Assembly: GCA_018269075.1 (NCBI GenBank)
Contig: JAFDVJ010000018.1
Span: 100,412 to 164,411, forward strand
Direction of reading: 5' to 3'
Source of the DNA: Acidobacteriota bacterium
GTDB lineage: Bacteria; Acidobacteriota; Blastocatellia; Pyrinomonadales; Pyrinomonadaceae
Length of the DNA stretch: 64,000 nt
Made by a program: the position numbers and the translations under genes. The notes under the pieces were generated by a model, which made no database searches, was not told where the DNA came from, and saw only the letters and a program-made list of their open reading frames with translations. Shown in pieces: positions 15,788 to 24,727 of this stretch. The number at the start of each line of letters is the position of its first letter. Within the stretch, counting starts at the first letter, position 1.

Positions 15788-18700
15788 ATGAATCTTCAGT
15801 TTATCCCCAAGAATTTCGTCTACGGTTTGGCCGTCGCGCTGCTTTGCACCGGCCTTTGTATTTCAGCCGACACAGTAAACTCCGAAAGCCCGGGCGAATT
15901 ATTAAAAAGCAGACCGCAAGGCAGCGAGACATTCCGGCTCAACGGAACTTTTGCGATCCCCGGCGACGACAGTCTGGCCAATTCCGAAGCCCGCACGATG
16001 ACCGTCGCGGACATCGACGGCGACGGAATCAACGATCTGCTGATCGGCCGGCAGGGCTCGGTTTCCCTGCAGATGGGCGACATCAACGCGTTCGCGCCGC
16101 AAACCCAGGAAGCCTGGGAAGCGATCCGCGATCTGCGCTTTCTTTCGCCCTTCCGCCGGGAGGCGAGAATTTTCCCGCTGCCGGTTTCGGCCGATTACGT
16201 GGTGACCGGCGACTTTACGCGGGACGGCCGGGTCGACATTCTCGCGGCCGCCGCCGGCGGTCACGAGCTTTATCTTCTGGAAGGGGACGGAAAAGGAAAT
16301 TTCGCCGCGCCGCGCACGATCGCGGTCGAGGGCAGCATCAGCGCGCTGGCGACGGGCGACGTCGATCATCCCGACGGTCTGCCGGACGTCGTCGTCGCCG
16401 CGGCCGGCGACGGTCTGTCGAATCTCTACGTTTACGAGAGCATCGGCGACATCTTCAATGCCGAACCGCGTGTCAGGCAAATTTCAGGCGATATCCGCAC
16501 GATCTCGGTCGGTCAGCTCGACGATAACGATTTCGGCGACATCGCCGTTTCGACCCCGAACGAGATCGTGATCTTTTCGGGCAGCGAAGATAAGGACTCG
16601 CAACCCGAACCGCTTCGCCTGCCGCTGAGCTACGGCGTCCGCTCGGTGATCCTCGGCGATTTTATTCCCGATCGCGATTACCGGAGCGAGCTCGCCGTTT
16701 TGAGCGACGACGGCACCGTCCATATTCTGCAGCGCGGCGAGCTCGACACCCGGCCGGTCACCAAATACGAGCTCTGGGGAATGGAAGCCTATGAAAAGAT
16801 GCAGAAAGGAATGCGGATACCGAAACGCATCAGGAATCTGATCCCGAAGGAATTCATCCGCGAGACGCCGCAGAAAATGGCGTTGAGCCGGACAAGCTGG
16901 ACCGAAGCCGATTCGTTTTACGGCGCCAACCCGGGAGCACTGGCGAATTCGAAGGCCGTTCTGACGAGCGGCAAGGTCGCCGACATCGCGGGCGACGATC
17001 TGATTCTGCTCGATCCCGACAGCAATCAGGTCGTCGTGATGCCGATAGTCTTTCAACAGGATCTCAACCAGAAATACCCGCAGGCGGTCGATTACCGCGG
17101 CCTGCGTCAAACCTACTCGTTCAACGCCGACACGGCGCCGATCGCCGTCACTTCCGGCCGGTTTAATTTCGATACCGGCAAGGATCTCCTGATTTTGGGT
17201 CAGGACGGAAACGTCCGGACGCTGGTGACGGCCCCGCAGGCCAGTTTTACGGTCAACAGCAACGGCGACGCGGTCGACTCCAATCCGGGCAACGGCGTCT
17301 GCGCGACCGCCGGCGCGGTCTGCACGCTGCGCGCCGCGATTATGGAAGCCAACCGCCTGAGCGGCGCTGATTCGATCGTCATCAACAGCGGCATCAACAT
17401 CACGCTCAACACCGGAAACCCGGACGACGATTCGCTCGGGACGAACGATCATGCGAGCGGCGACCTCGATATTTCCTGCACTTTGACTGCGGGTCAGGAT
17501 TGCACGACCCCGCTTGGCTCCAATTCGAGCGGCCTGACGATCACCGGCGCGGTCGGCGGCAACACCATTTCCGGCGGAACCTTTACGGCCGACCCGAACG
17601 GCGGCGGCGCGACGACCGACCGGATCTTCGACATCGGGATGGACGGAATTTTCGGCGGCGGCTTCGGCGGCAGCGTCAAGGTCGACGTCTCGATGTCGAA
17701 TCTGATCATCCAGAACGGCAACGTCCGCGAGGACAACAATACCGGCACGGGCGCCGGCAATTTCGCGCGCGGCGGCGCGATCCGCTACGACGGCTTCGGC
17801 CAATCCGGCACGCGGGCGACGTTTTCCTGCACGACCTGCACGTTCAACGGCAATCAGGCCGACCACGATACCGGCGGAGTTTTCGACCAGTACGCCTCGA
17901 TTTCCTACAGCGGCGTGACGAACACGAACAACATCGGCAAAGCCGGTCCGGGCGGCGCGCTCCAGTTTCTGGCGAGCACGCCGGCGACGCTGACCGTTTC
18001 GGCCTCGTCGTTCACCGGCAACGAAGCCCGCACCGGCAGCGTTTTCTCGGGGACGGCGACCGACGTCGACGGCGGCGCGATCGCGGCGAACTTCGACAAC
18101 AACACCGGCACGATCACCAACACGAATTTTACGAACAATATCTCGCACGACGACGGCGGCGCGTTAAAAGCCTTTAACGGCGCGGTGACGGTGACCGGCG
18201 GCACGATGTCCGGCAATTCCGCGCGCGACGACGGCGGCGCGGTCTGGGGCGACAACGATACGGTCAACGTCGGCCGGTTCCTGACCCTGAGCGGCGTCGT
18301 CATTCAGGGCAACACCGCCAACAGCGACAACTCGGGCGGCGGCGACGGCGGCGGCATCTTCCGCGACCGCGGGACGACCAACGTCACCAACTGCACGGTC
18401 GGCGGAACCGGCGGCGGTCAATTGAACGTCGGCGTCAACGGCGGCGGCATCGCCCACGCTTTCCGGGCGGCGGTCACGCCGAGCAACGTCGCCGCGATCA
18501 ACATCGACAACGGATCGGTGAGCGGCAACACGGCGACCACCACCGGCGGCGGCATCTACTACAACGATACCAACTTCGGAACGGCCGGAACGCTGGTCAT
18601 CGGCTCGACGACCAGCGTCACGGTCAATGAAAACAATGCCAATCTTCACGGCGGCGGCCTGGCGGTGCTGGGCGGCGCGACCGACACGCTGACCCGGGCC

Positions 18701-21346
18701 GCGTTCAACGGCAACGACGCCGACGCCGACAACAACGCGAGCGGCGACGGCGGCGGGCTTTATCACAACAATGCCGGCGGCACGACGACGGTCGCCTCGA
18801 CGGTTTCGTTCACCAATAACGGCAACGGCACGACGACCACCGAAAACGGCGGCGCGATCCATCACTCGAACGGCACTTTGACCTTGAACACTCCGACCAT
18901 CTCGGGCAACGACGCCGACGTGCAGGGCGGCGGTTTGTTCGTTTCGGGCGGGATCGTCAACGTCAACGGCATCACGTTCAGCGGCGACACTTTCCCGGCC
19001 AACGCGGCGGAAGTCCGGCTGACCGGCGGAACGACCAACTTCAGCGGCACCGTGACGATTCCGGGCGAGCTGAGCATCGCCGGCGGCACGCTGTCGGCCG
19101 GTTCCTCGACCGTCAATCTCGGCGAGGACTTCCATTTTTCGAGCGGCACGTTCACGGCCGGCACCAGTTCCTTTGATTTCGGCGGAGCCGGCACCCAGCA
19201 GATCTACGGTGGTTCAGTCCCGACGTTCAATAATTTGACCGTTTCGAATACGTCGCAGCCGCTGAACATTCAAAATAACATCAACGTCAACGGAAACCTG
19301 ACCGTCAATGCCAACGCCACTTCGAATCCGTTAGCGGCAATCGTCGTGGGCGGAACCGGCACCCTGACCGGCAACGGGACTATCAGGGTTACCAAGGTCA
19401 GCGGAACCAACGACTTTTTGACTCAATATACGATTACCAATAAAACATTGACCAATTTGCTGGTCGATTATGTCGGAGGATCGCTCCAGGGGTTCAGCGG
19501 AACGACTTATGGAAGCGCCCGTTTGAATAATTCCAACGGCGCCACGTTAAGCGGAGCGGCCATCATCAACGGCACGCTGACCCTGCAAAACGGCACTTTC
19601 AATGTTTCGACGAACACCCTGACGCTGAACAGCGTTATCACCGGGACCGGCGGCGGAGTCTTAACCAGCAGCCCCACGGGAACGGTTATCTACAATCAGG
19701 GCTCGAACGGACAGGCCGTTTACGCGGGCAATTACGGCAATCTGACCTTCAGCAATTTCAACAAGGTTCTGCCCACGTCGACCGTCGGTATATCCGGCAC
19801 GTTTACGCCCGGAAGCGCGGGCGGTCACACGGTGACGGGCAGCAACATCAATTTCAACGGCACCACGGCCCAAACCGTGCCGGTCTTCCCCTATGAAGGA
19901 CTGACGATCGCCAATTCGGCCGGCGCGTCGCTCGGCGGCAGCGTCACCGTCAACGGCACTCTGGGCCTGGCCGCCGGAACGCTGGCGGTCGGCACCAACA
20001 CGCTGACCCTCAACGGCCCGGCCACGGCGACCGCCGGGACGCTTTCGAGCGCCGCCACCGGAACGGTCAATTACAACCAGGCTTCGAACGGGCAGACCGT
20101 GTTGGCCGCCAACTACGGCAACCTGACCTTCAGCAACTTTAACAAAGTGCTGCCGGCCGGCACCGTCGGCATCGCCTCGGTCTTCACGACCGGTTCGGCG
20201 ACCGGCCACACGATCACCGGCAACACCGTCAATTTCAACGGCGCCGGGGCGCAGACCATTCCGGTCTTCACCTACAACAACCTGACGACGAGCAACGCCG
20301 CGAAAACGCTCGGCGGAAACGTGACGGCCAACGGCGACGTGACGATCGGCGTCGGTTCTTCGCTGATCCTGAGCGGCAATGTTCTGACGGTCAAAGGCAA
20401 CTTCACCGATAACGGAACCTTAAACGGCAGCTTCGCCGAAGCCGTCAACAGTCCGGCGGCCGGCGGTCAGGTGCTCTTTAACGGCGCGGCCAATCAAACC
20501 GTCGGCGGCACTGCCGTCCCGACGTTCAACGATCTGACGATCAATAACGCCGCCGGCGTGACGTTCAACACGACCGCCAACGTCAACGGCATTCTGACCC
20601 TGACGAACGGCAACGTCTCGATGGGCGCGAACACGCTGGCGCTCGGCACGACCGGCACCGTTTCGCGCACCAGCGGCCACGTGATCGGCAAGATCGCCAA
20701 GACCTTTACCGGGCTCGGTTCGTTCACTTACGACGTCGGAACGGCCAACGGCTATTCGCCGGTCAATGTCAACGTCACGGCCGGAACCGGCACCCTGACG
20801 ATCAGCGCCGTGCAGGGCCTTCATCCGAACGTCCCCGATCCGATGTCGGCGATCGCGCGTTACTGGACCCTGAGCGGCAGCGGACTGACCACCGAACTGA
20901 CGTTCCATTATCTGCAGGGCGACGTGATCGGCGACGAAAACACGTTCAACCTGATCAAGATCAACGGCGGCGTGGTGACGGACGTCTACGGGCCGCAGTT
21001 CGTCACCTTCGACCGCACGCTGAACACCGCGCTGATCCACGGCATCCGCTCCTTCTCGGATTGGACGCTCGGCACGGCGCTTCCGACGGCCGCCAACGCT
21101 TCGATCAGCGGCCGGGTGCTCGCGCCAAACGGCACCGGCGTTTACCGCGCCCGGGTTTCGATCACCAGTTCGAACGGCCAGACCCGTTCGGTGAGAACCG
21201 GTATTATGGGCAATTATCAGATCGACAATGTCAATGTCGGCGAGACCTACACGATCAATGTCGACGATAAGGCCTACCGTTTCACCCCGCGGCTGGTGAC
21301 GGTGTCCGACAGCATTTCCGATCTGGATTTCGTCGGGACGCCGTAA
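15788..21346 (+). CDS. giant secreted FG-GAP / CSLREA / beta-helix protein with regulatory-like C-terminal domain
   Basis: An 1852-residue predicted exported protein. AGGAG precedes the ATG. A signal peptide (about 1-27) is followed by FG-GAP/VCBS-type blades (VADIDGDGINDLLIG, GDFTRDGRVDILAAA; about 60-480), a CSLREA-type element (FTVNSNGDAVDSNPGNG then CTLRAAIMEAN; about 486-521), and then a long Gly/Asn/Thr-rich region with GGGI, NNT and GNTA repeats that fit a right-handed beta-helix (about 530-1080). A second repeated region (about 1090-1750) has blocks such as GNLTFSNFNKVLP that occur at least twice. The end (about 1770-1852) is a carboxypeptidase-regulatory-like Ig fold (SGRVLAPNGTGVYRARVSI). 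Probably a cell-surface adhesin or stalk. A terminator follows at 21373. No sorting motif is obvious. Confidence 0.9.
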   Translation: MNLQFIPKNFVYGLAVALLCTGLCISADTVNSESPGELLKSRPQGSETFRLNGTFAIPGDDSLANSEARTMTVADIDGDGINDLLIGRQGSVSLQMGDINAFAPQTQEAWEAIRDLRFLSPFRREARIFPLPVSADYVVTGDFTRDGRVDILAAAAGGHELYLLEGDGKGNFAAPRTIAVEGSISALATGDVDHPDGLPDVVVAAAGDGLSNLYVYESIGDIFNAEPRVRQISGDIRTISVGQLDDNDFGDIAVSTPNEIVIFSGSEDKDSQPEPLRLPLSYGVRSVILGDFIPDRDYRSELAVLSDDGTVHILQRGELDTRPVTKYELWGMEAYEKMQKGMRIPKRIRNLIPKEFIRETPQKMALSRTSWTEADSFYGANPGALANSKAVLTSGKVADIAGDDLILLDPDSNQVVVMPIVFQQDLNQKYPQAVDYRGLRQTYSFNADTAPIAVTSGRFNFDTGKDLLILGQDGNVRTLVTAPQASFTVNSNGDAVDSNPGNGVCATAGAVCTLRAAIMEANRLSGADSIVINSGINITLNTGNPDDDSLGTNDHASGDLDISCTLTAGQDCTTPLGSNSSGLTITGAVGGNTISGGTFTADPNGGGATTDRIFDIGMDGIFGGGFGGSVKVDVSMSNLIIQNGNVREDNNTGTGAGNFARGGAIRYDGFGQSGTRATFSCTTCTFNGNQADHDTGGVFDQYASISYSGVTNTNNIGKAGPGGALQFLASTPATLTVSASSFTGNEARTGSVFSGTATDVDGGAIAANFDNNTGTITNTNFTNNISHDDGGALKAFNGAVTVTGGTMSGNSARDDGGAVWGDNDTVNVGRFLTLSGVVIQGNTANSDNSGGGDGGGIFRDRGTTNVTNCTVGGTGGGQLNVGVNGGGIAHAFRAAVTPSNVAAINIDNGSVSGNTATTTGGGIYYNDTNFGTAGTLVIGSTTSVTVNENNANLHGGGLAVLGGATDTLTRAAFNGNDADADNNASGDGGGLYHNNAGGTTTVASTVSFTNNGNGTTTTENGGAIHHSNGTLTLNTPTISGNDADVQGGGLFVSGGIVNVNGITFSGDTFPANAAEVRLTGGTTNFSGTVTIPGELSIAGGTLSAGSSTVNLGEDFHFSSGTFTAGTSSFDFGGAGTQQIYGGSVPTFNNLTVSNTSQPLNIQNNINVNGNLTVNANATSNPLAAIVVGGTGTLTGNGTIRVTKVSGTNDFLTQYTITNKTLTNLLVDYVGGSLQGFSGTTYGSARLNNSNGATLSGAAIINGTLTLQNGTFNVSTNTLTLNSVITGTGGGVLTSSPTGTVIYNQGSNGQAVYAGNYGNLTFSNFNKVLPTSTVGISGTFTPGSAGGHTVTGSNINFNGTTAQTVPVFPYEGLTIANSAGASLGGSVTVNGTLGLAAGTLAVGTNTLTLNGPATATAGTLSSAATGTVNYNQASNGQTVLAANYGNLTFSNFNKVLPAGTVGIASVFTTGSATGHTITGNTVNFNGAGAQTIPVFTYNNLTTSNAAKTLGGNVTANGDVTIGVGSSLILSGNVLTVKGNFTDNGTLNGSFAEAVNSPAAGGQVLFNGAANQTVGGTAVPTFNDLTINNAAGVTFNTTANVNGILTLTNGNVSMGANTLALGTTGTVSRTSGHVIGKIAKTFTGLGSFTYDVGTANGYSPVNVNVTAGTGTLTISAVQGLHPNVPDPMSAIARYWTLSGSGLTTELTFHYLQGDVIGDENTFNLIKINGGVVTDVYGPQFVTFDRTLNTALIHGIRSFSDWTLGTALPTAANASISGRVLAPNGTGVYRARVSITSSNGQTRSVRTGIMGNYQIDNVNVGETYTINVDDKAYRFTPRLVTVSDSISDLDFVGTP

Positions 21347-21372
21347 ATTCTTCGGCAAACGGTAAAATGATG

Positions 21373-21406
21373 AAAAAGGTTGTGCTTCCAACACAACCTT
21401 TTTCTT
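21373..21406. terminator. strong hairpin terminator
   Basis: AAAAAGGTTGTG (21373-21384) pairs perfectly with CACAACCTTTTT (21392-21403) around a 7-base loop, and T's follow. It lies 27 bp after the giant secreted-protein gene. The A-run on the other side allows function in both directions, including for the minus-strand cupin gene region. Confidence 0.85.
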
Positions 21407-21501
21407 TTGGTGCGGCTTTATCGAGACAAATCTGATCCGACTTTGCGGTTCGCTTCGGATATAGTGACCGGTAATTGGGATTTTTTTTATCAAATCGGGG
21501 C

Positions 21502-21837
21502 TCAGTCCAGAAAGTCTTCGCGGATCGGCGAAAAGATGTCGATCAGGATCACTTCCTCTTCGAGCATCGTCGCGCCGTGCCAGAAATTCGACGGGAAATG
21601 GAGCACGTCGCCGGGGCCGAAGATTTTCTGCTCTTCGCCGAGCGTGAACCGGACGCGGCCCTTTTCGATGATCGTCATCTGCTCGTGCGGATGTTCGTGC
21701 GCGGGCGTCACCGTCAGCGGCGCGAACCGCAGCCGGCAGATCATCATTCGCTCGCCGACGATCATCTGCCGTTCGATGCCCGCACCGACATTTTCAAAGG
21801 GCATTTCGTCCCAGTTATATTGCAGTCCTTCGATCAT
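21502..21837 (-). CDS. single-domain cupin
   Basis: A 111-residue cupin. Metal-binding motif 1 is HEHPHEQM (H47, H49 and Gln53 or a nearby Glu as ligands), followed by EKGRVRF, and motif 2 is PGDVLHFPSNFWHG. The fold is a small beta barrel found in enzymes and metabolite sensors. No signal peptide, so cytoplasmic. No neighbour points to a pathway. The annotation as a cupin is secure; the substrate is unknown. Confidence 0.9.
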   Translation of the reverse strand: MIEGLQYNWDEMPFENVGAGIERQMIVGERMMICRLRFAPLTVTPAHEHPHEQMTIIEKGRVRFTLGEEQKIFGPGDVLHFPSNFWHGATMLEEEVILIDIFSPIREDFLD

Positions 21838-21949
21838 TATTTTCGCCTCCGGGCATCCGCCGCGGGTCGTAAAAGGCCGCGCGGATTGCTTGGGTAATCG
21901 ATTAATCTGTTTAGTTTAGGCCGAAAACGTTTGAGATTCAACCCGCCGT

Positions 21950-22486
21950 TCAGCCGGTCTTTTCGGCCGACAAAAGAACCTTTCCGATCAGCTGATAATA
22001 ATAGACGCGGTATTCGCCCGGCGCGAACGACAGATAGGCTTCTTTGGTGAGCAGAAACTCCGCGCCGCCGATCCGCAGGCTGTAGACCGGGGCTTCGCCG
22101 GTCGTCGAAACCGATAAACTCAGCTCGGCCTTTCCCTCGACGGTTTTGACGCCCGAACCGCGCCGGACGCGCCGGCCGAGCTTGAGGCCGAGCGTCACGG
22201 CGAACATCGAAACCGCGAAAACGATCAGGCTGATGATCTTGAGCGCCGTCATCGTCGCCACATCGTTGGCGAGGTAAAACAGGATCGTCGCCAGACAAAA
22301 ACTCATAAACGCCGCCAGTACGCCGAGCGCCGTGTAGAGATCGGTTTTGGCCTTGAGTTCCGTTATCTGACGCGCCGACAGAAAGCCCTCGTCGTTGGCG
22401 TCGAGGTCCTCAATCGTGAACGGGATTCCCCGCATCAGGTTCCGCATCTCGGGCGTGTTGATTTTGGCGAGCGTCAGGTCGGACAT
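21950..22486 (-). CDS. two-helix membrane protein of unknown function
   Basis: A 178-residue protein with a cytoplasmic N-terminal segment (about 1-48), two hydrophobic helices (about 50-72, TDLYTALGVLAAFMSFCLATILFYL region, and 80-105, IISLIVFAVSMFAVTLGLKLG region), and a beta-rich C-terminal part (about 118-178) ending in YRVYYYQLIGKVLLSAEK. No recognised family. Monocistronic, flanked by hairpins. Confidence 0.7.
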   Translation of the reverse strand: MSDLTLAKINTPEMRNLMRGIPFTIEDLDANDEGFLSARQITELKAKTDLYTALGVLAAFMSFCLATILFYLANDVATMTALKIISLIVFAVSMFAVTLGLKLGRRVRRGSGVKTVEGKAELSLSVSTTGEAPVYSLRIGGAEFLLTKEAYLSFAPGEYRVYYYQLIGKVLLSAEKTG

Positions 22487-22582
22487 CGTGTCGGTTCGTC
22501 GTTCGTTGACTTTACTATAAACTCCGGGGCCGGATCAAACCTTTCATCGGGAAAGGGCGGCAAATCGCGAACCGTGACAAAC

Positions 22583-22627
22583 GAAACCGCCCGCGCGGAT
22601 TGCCTTGCGGGGCGCGCGGGCGGTTTC
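22583..22627. terminator. long GC-rich hairpin between minus-strand genes
   Basis: GAAACCGCCCGCGC (22583-22596) pairs perfectly with its complement at 22614-22627. On the minus strand the stem is followed by GTTTGT, so it could terminate the 22874-23239 transcript, though it sits about 250 bp downstream of that stop. Part of a set of long GC-rich hairpins in this window. Confidence 0.55.
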
Positions 22628-22840
22628 TCTTCAGTTGTATTTTACTGGCGGCTTCGGTTATCGACGGTTCGACAATTCAATGTTCGTCTTGTGAATTGCA
22701 CTCAAAAGGGTTTTTCGTGGAAAATCCGAGTTCCAAACCCCGGCCGCTTTTATAATGCCCTTTCAGATTCAGACCTCGGATCTCGAAACTGTTCTCATCC
22801 GTCAACCGTCGCGATCGGTTAAACGGAAGCTGTTCGAACA

Positions 22841-22873
22841 ATCCGAAATCCGAAATCCGAAATCCGAAATCCG
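22841..22873. repeat. heptanucleotide tandem repeat ATCCGAA (4.7 units)
   Basis: Perfect head-to-tail copies of ATCCGAA (complement GGATTTC), ending one base before the stop codon of the gene at 22874. The same heptamer recurs at 28647, 33052 and 46865. Confidence 0.9.
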
Positions 22874-23239
22874 TTATTTCGTTTCTTCCGGCTTGCGCTT
22901 CTTCCGCGTGAGGCCCGATTTGCGCTGCGATTTGCGGACGTAACCGAGCGCTTCGTAAAGCGCCGAGTCGTCGCCGAAATCCTCGTGGCCGACGACGCCG
23001 TCGACGATGTCGGCGAGCATCGCAAGGGTTTTCAGGTCCTCGTTCTCGCGATTCGTCAATTCCCGGATCGTCTCGTCGTCGAGATCGCGCAGCCGCCGGC
23101 GCGAACCCATACTGCGTTCGACCTGCGCCGCGAAATCCGCGACCGAGATGCCCTTGAATTTGGCGTCGCCGGCCATATTCCTCAAAGCGCTGAGCGCGCG
23201 TTCGAACACGTCTTCGTAATGTTTGGGATACTTGTGCAT
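22874..23239 (-). CDS. hypothetical helical protein with basic C-terminus
   Basis: A 121-residue soluble protein. Mostly predicted helical (YEDVFERALSALRNMAG, SVADFAAQVERSM, DETIRELTNRENEDLKTL). The last 20 residues are very basic (SQRKSGLTRKKRK), which could bind nucleic acid or be a disordered tail. A heptamer repeat abuts its stop codon. No family recognised, and no operon partner. Confidence 0.65.
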   Translation of the reverse strand: MHKYPKHYEDVFERALSALRNMAGDAKFKGISVADFAAQVERSMGSRRRLRDLDDETIRELTNRENEDLKTLAMLADIVDGVVGHEDFGDDSALYEALGYVRKSQRKSGLTRKKRKPEETK

Positions 23240-23798
23240 CCTTTTATTCTCCGATTTTTTTTCTTAAATTCGGTCGGACGTTCGTCCGAACCGGAGCGCA
23301 ATTCGGTTTCGTCGAGGGCCTTTTGCCGCCGGGTTTTGATGATCCCGCCGACGACCTGCCCGTTTTCGAATCGACATTCGCTCTACTATATAAGACGGAT
23401 TTTTTGGCGGCCTTTGCGGACCAAAACCCGGCCGCGGCGAAAATAATTTGCAGTTTTTTTTCACGGCAGCCGCAAAACATTTATTTACAACGGATTAAAT
23501 AAAAATATTTTTTTTTGAAAATCCCGGCCGGCGGATCGAATTCGGCTGATATTCCGTCGCCCGGACGGCGTTTGCGGCGCGCGCCGGCCGCCGGTCGGGA
23601 ACGGTCGAACCGTCAGCGATATCGATCCGACGCTTCGAAACCAGGCTGACGGCCCCGCGCACCGGAGCCGCCGCCCCGGCCGGAATGATCCGTCTTTCGC
23701 GACTTTCGAGATGTCCGGCCGTCGATTCGATTTCTCCGCCGGGCGATCCGACGGTCCCGCGACAACGGCCGCGTTTCGATTCCCGGACAACGACTCCG

Positions 23799-24106
23799 GC
23801 GTCCCGAAGGATGACTTCCGGCCCGCACCAGAACGACTTTCTGCCCGCACCAGAACGACTTTCTGCCCGCACCAGAACGACTTTCTGCCCACGGTGGTCC
23901 AAGTCTCTGCCCACGGTGGTCCAACCTTCTGCCCGCACCAGTATAAGTCTCTGCCCGCACCAGTATAAGTCTCTGCCCGCACCAGTATAACCTTATGCCC
24001 GCACCAGTATGACTATCTGCCCGCACCAGTATGACTTTCTGCCCGCACCAGTATGACTTTCTGCCCGCGGTGGTCCAGGTCATTGCCCGCGGTGGTCCAA
24101 AGCTTA
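23799..24106. repeat. 22-bp tandem array, 13 regular units in two core variants
   Basis: Thirteen consecutive units of exactly 22 bp run from 23821 to 24106 (one degenerate unit before, 23799-23820). Each begins GCCCGC or GCCCAC and ends around CTTTCT or GTCTCT. The core is ACCAG plus AACG or TATR in units 1-3 and 6-11, but GGTGGTCC in units 4, 5, 12 and 13. There are no spacers, so it is not CRISPR. The unit is not a multiple of three, and reading frames through it are chance openings. Two helical turns per unit suggest a phased protein-binding array. The rest of 23240-23798 shows no gene. Confidence 0.9.
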
Positions 24107-24225
24107 TTTCAAGCGGAAAAGGCCGGCTTTTAAGACGGATCGATCGGAACAGAGATCATCAATCGAATTTCAGCCGCCGGGCTAAATATCAATAACTAAC
24201 CTTACGCGGTAATTGATTTTCCTGA

Positions 24226-24449
24226 GTCACCGAAGGTGACAAACTGCATAGCCCGGGGTAGAGCGAGCAAAGCGAGCGGCACCCTGGGTCTGTGCGTCAT
24301 TCAATCGCTCACTGAAGGTGAGCAACAATGCACACAGTTTGTTCGTCGCCTTCAGCGACGGATCATTTTCTCCGGCGAACCCGGGGTTTCGCACACTCCG
24401 TTCGCGGTACCCCGGGCGGCGAAGCGAGTTGGTTGTCACCTTCGGTGAC
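24226..24449. mobile_element. MITE-like element with 17-bp terminal inverted repeats
   Basis: GTCACCGAAGGTGACAA (24226-24242) is repeated in inverse orientation at 24433-24449, and each end is itself palindromic (GTCACC-GAA-GGTGAC). Inside are further hairpins with the same loop (CTCACTGAAGGTGAG; GTCGCCTTCAGCGAC). It is 224 bp with no coding capacity and an AT-richer surround, which fits a non-autonomous or REP-type repeat. No target-site duplication is obvious. Confidence 0.6.
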
Positions 24450-24499
24450 TTTAGAGTCTGTTTAAATTTATGGTTTGAGGCCACGAACGATTTTTAATC

Positions 24500-24561
24500 G
24501 ATCCACTAAAAACACTAAAAACACGAAATAATTTTAGTGTTTTTAGTGTTTTTAGTGGATC
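24500..24561. repeat. perfect 25-bp inverted repeat (hairpin)
   Basis: The stem GATCCACTAAAAACAC... (24500-24524) is exactly complementary to 24537-24561 around a 12-base loop. It contains a doubled CACTAAAAA unit. A decayed look-alike lies at about 28410-28470. It could end transcription in either direction, but no gene ends close to it; 24562-24727 shows nothing else. Confidence 0.8.
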
Positions 24562-24727
24562 AAAAAGCAGCCGCTCGCCGTTCGGGCGGTTGATTGTTTC
24601 AACCAATTTTGTCGTCAACGACGCCTTTTCAGCCGTTATTTCGAAAATTTAAACACACTCTAGAAATTTACAATGTGCGTCAGGTGATTTTACACGTTTT
24701 AAAACTAAAGCAGTAAAACTTGTAAAA

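Noticed and set aside
16484-18148. 554-codon frame opposite the giant secreted protein
   Set aside because: Shadow of a Gly/Asn/Thr-rich repeat gene.
23485-24083. CRISPR array or repeat-protein gene at the 22-bp repeats
   Set aside because: Repeats are contiguous with no spacers and no cas gene; the unit is 22 bp, so frames change with every unit.
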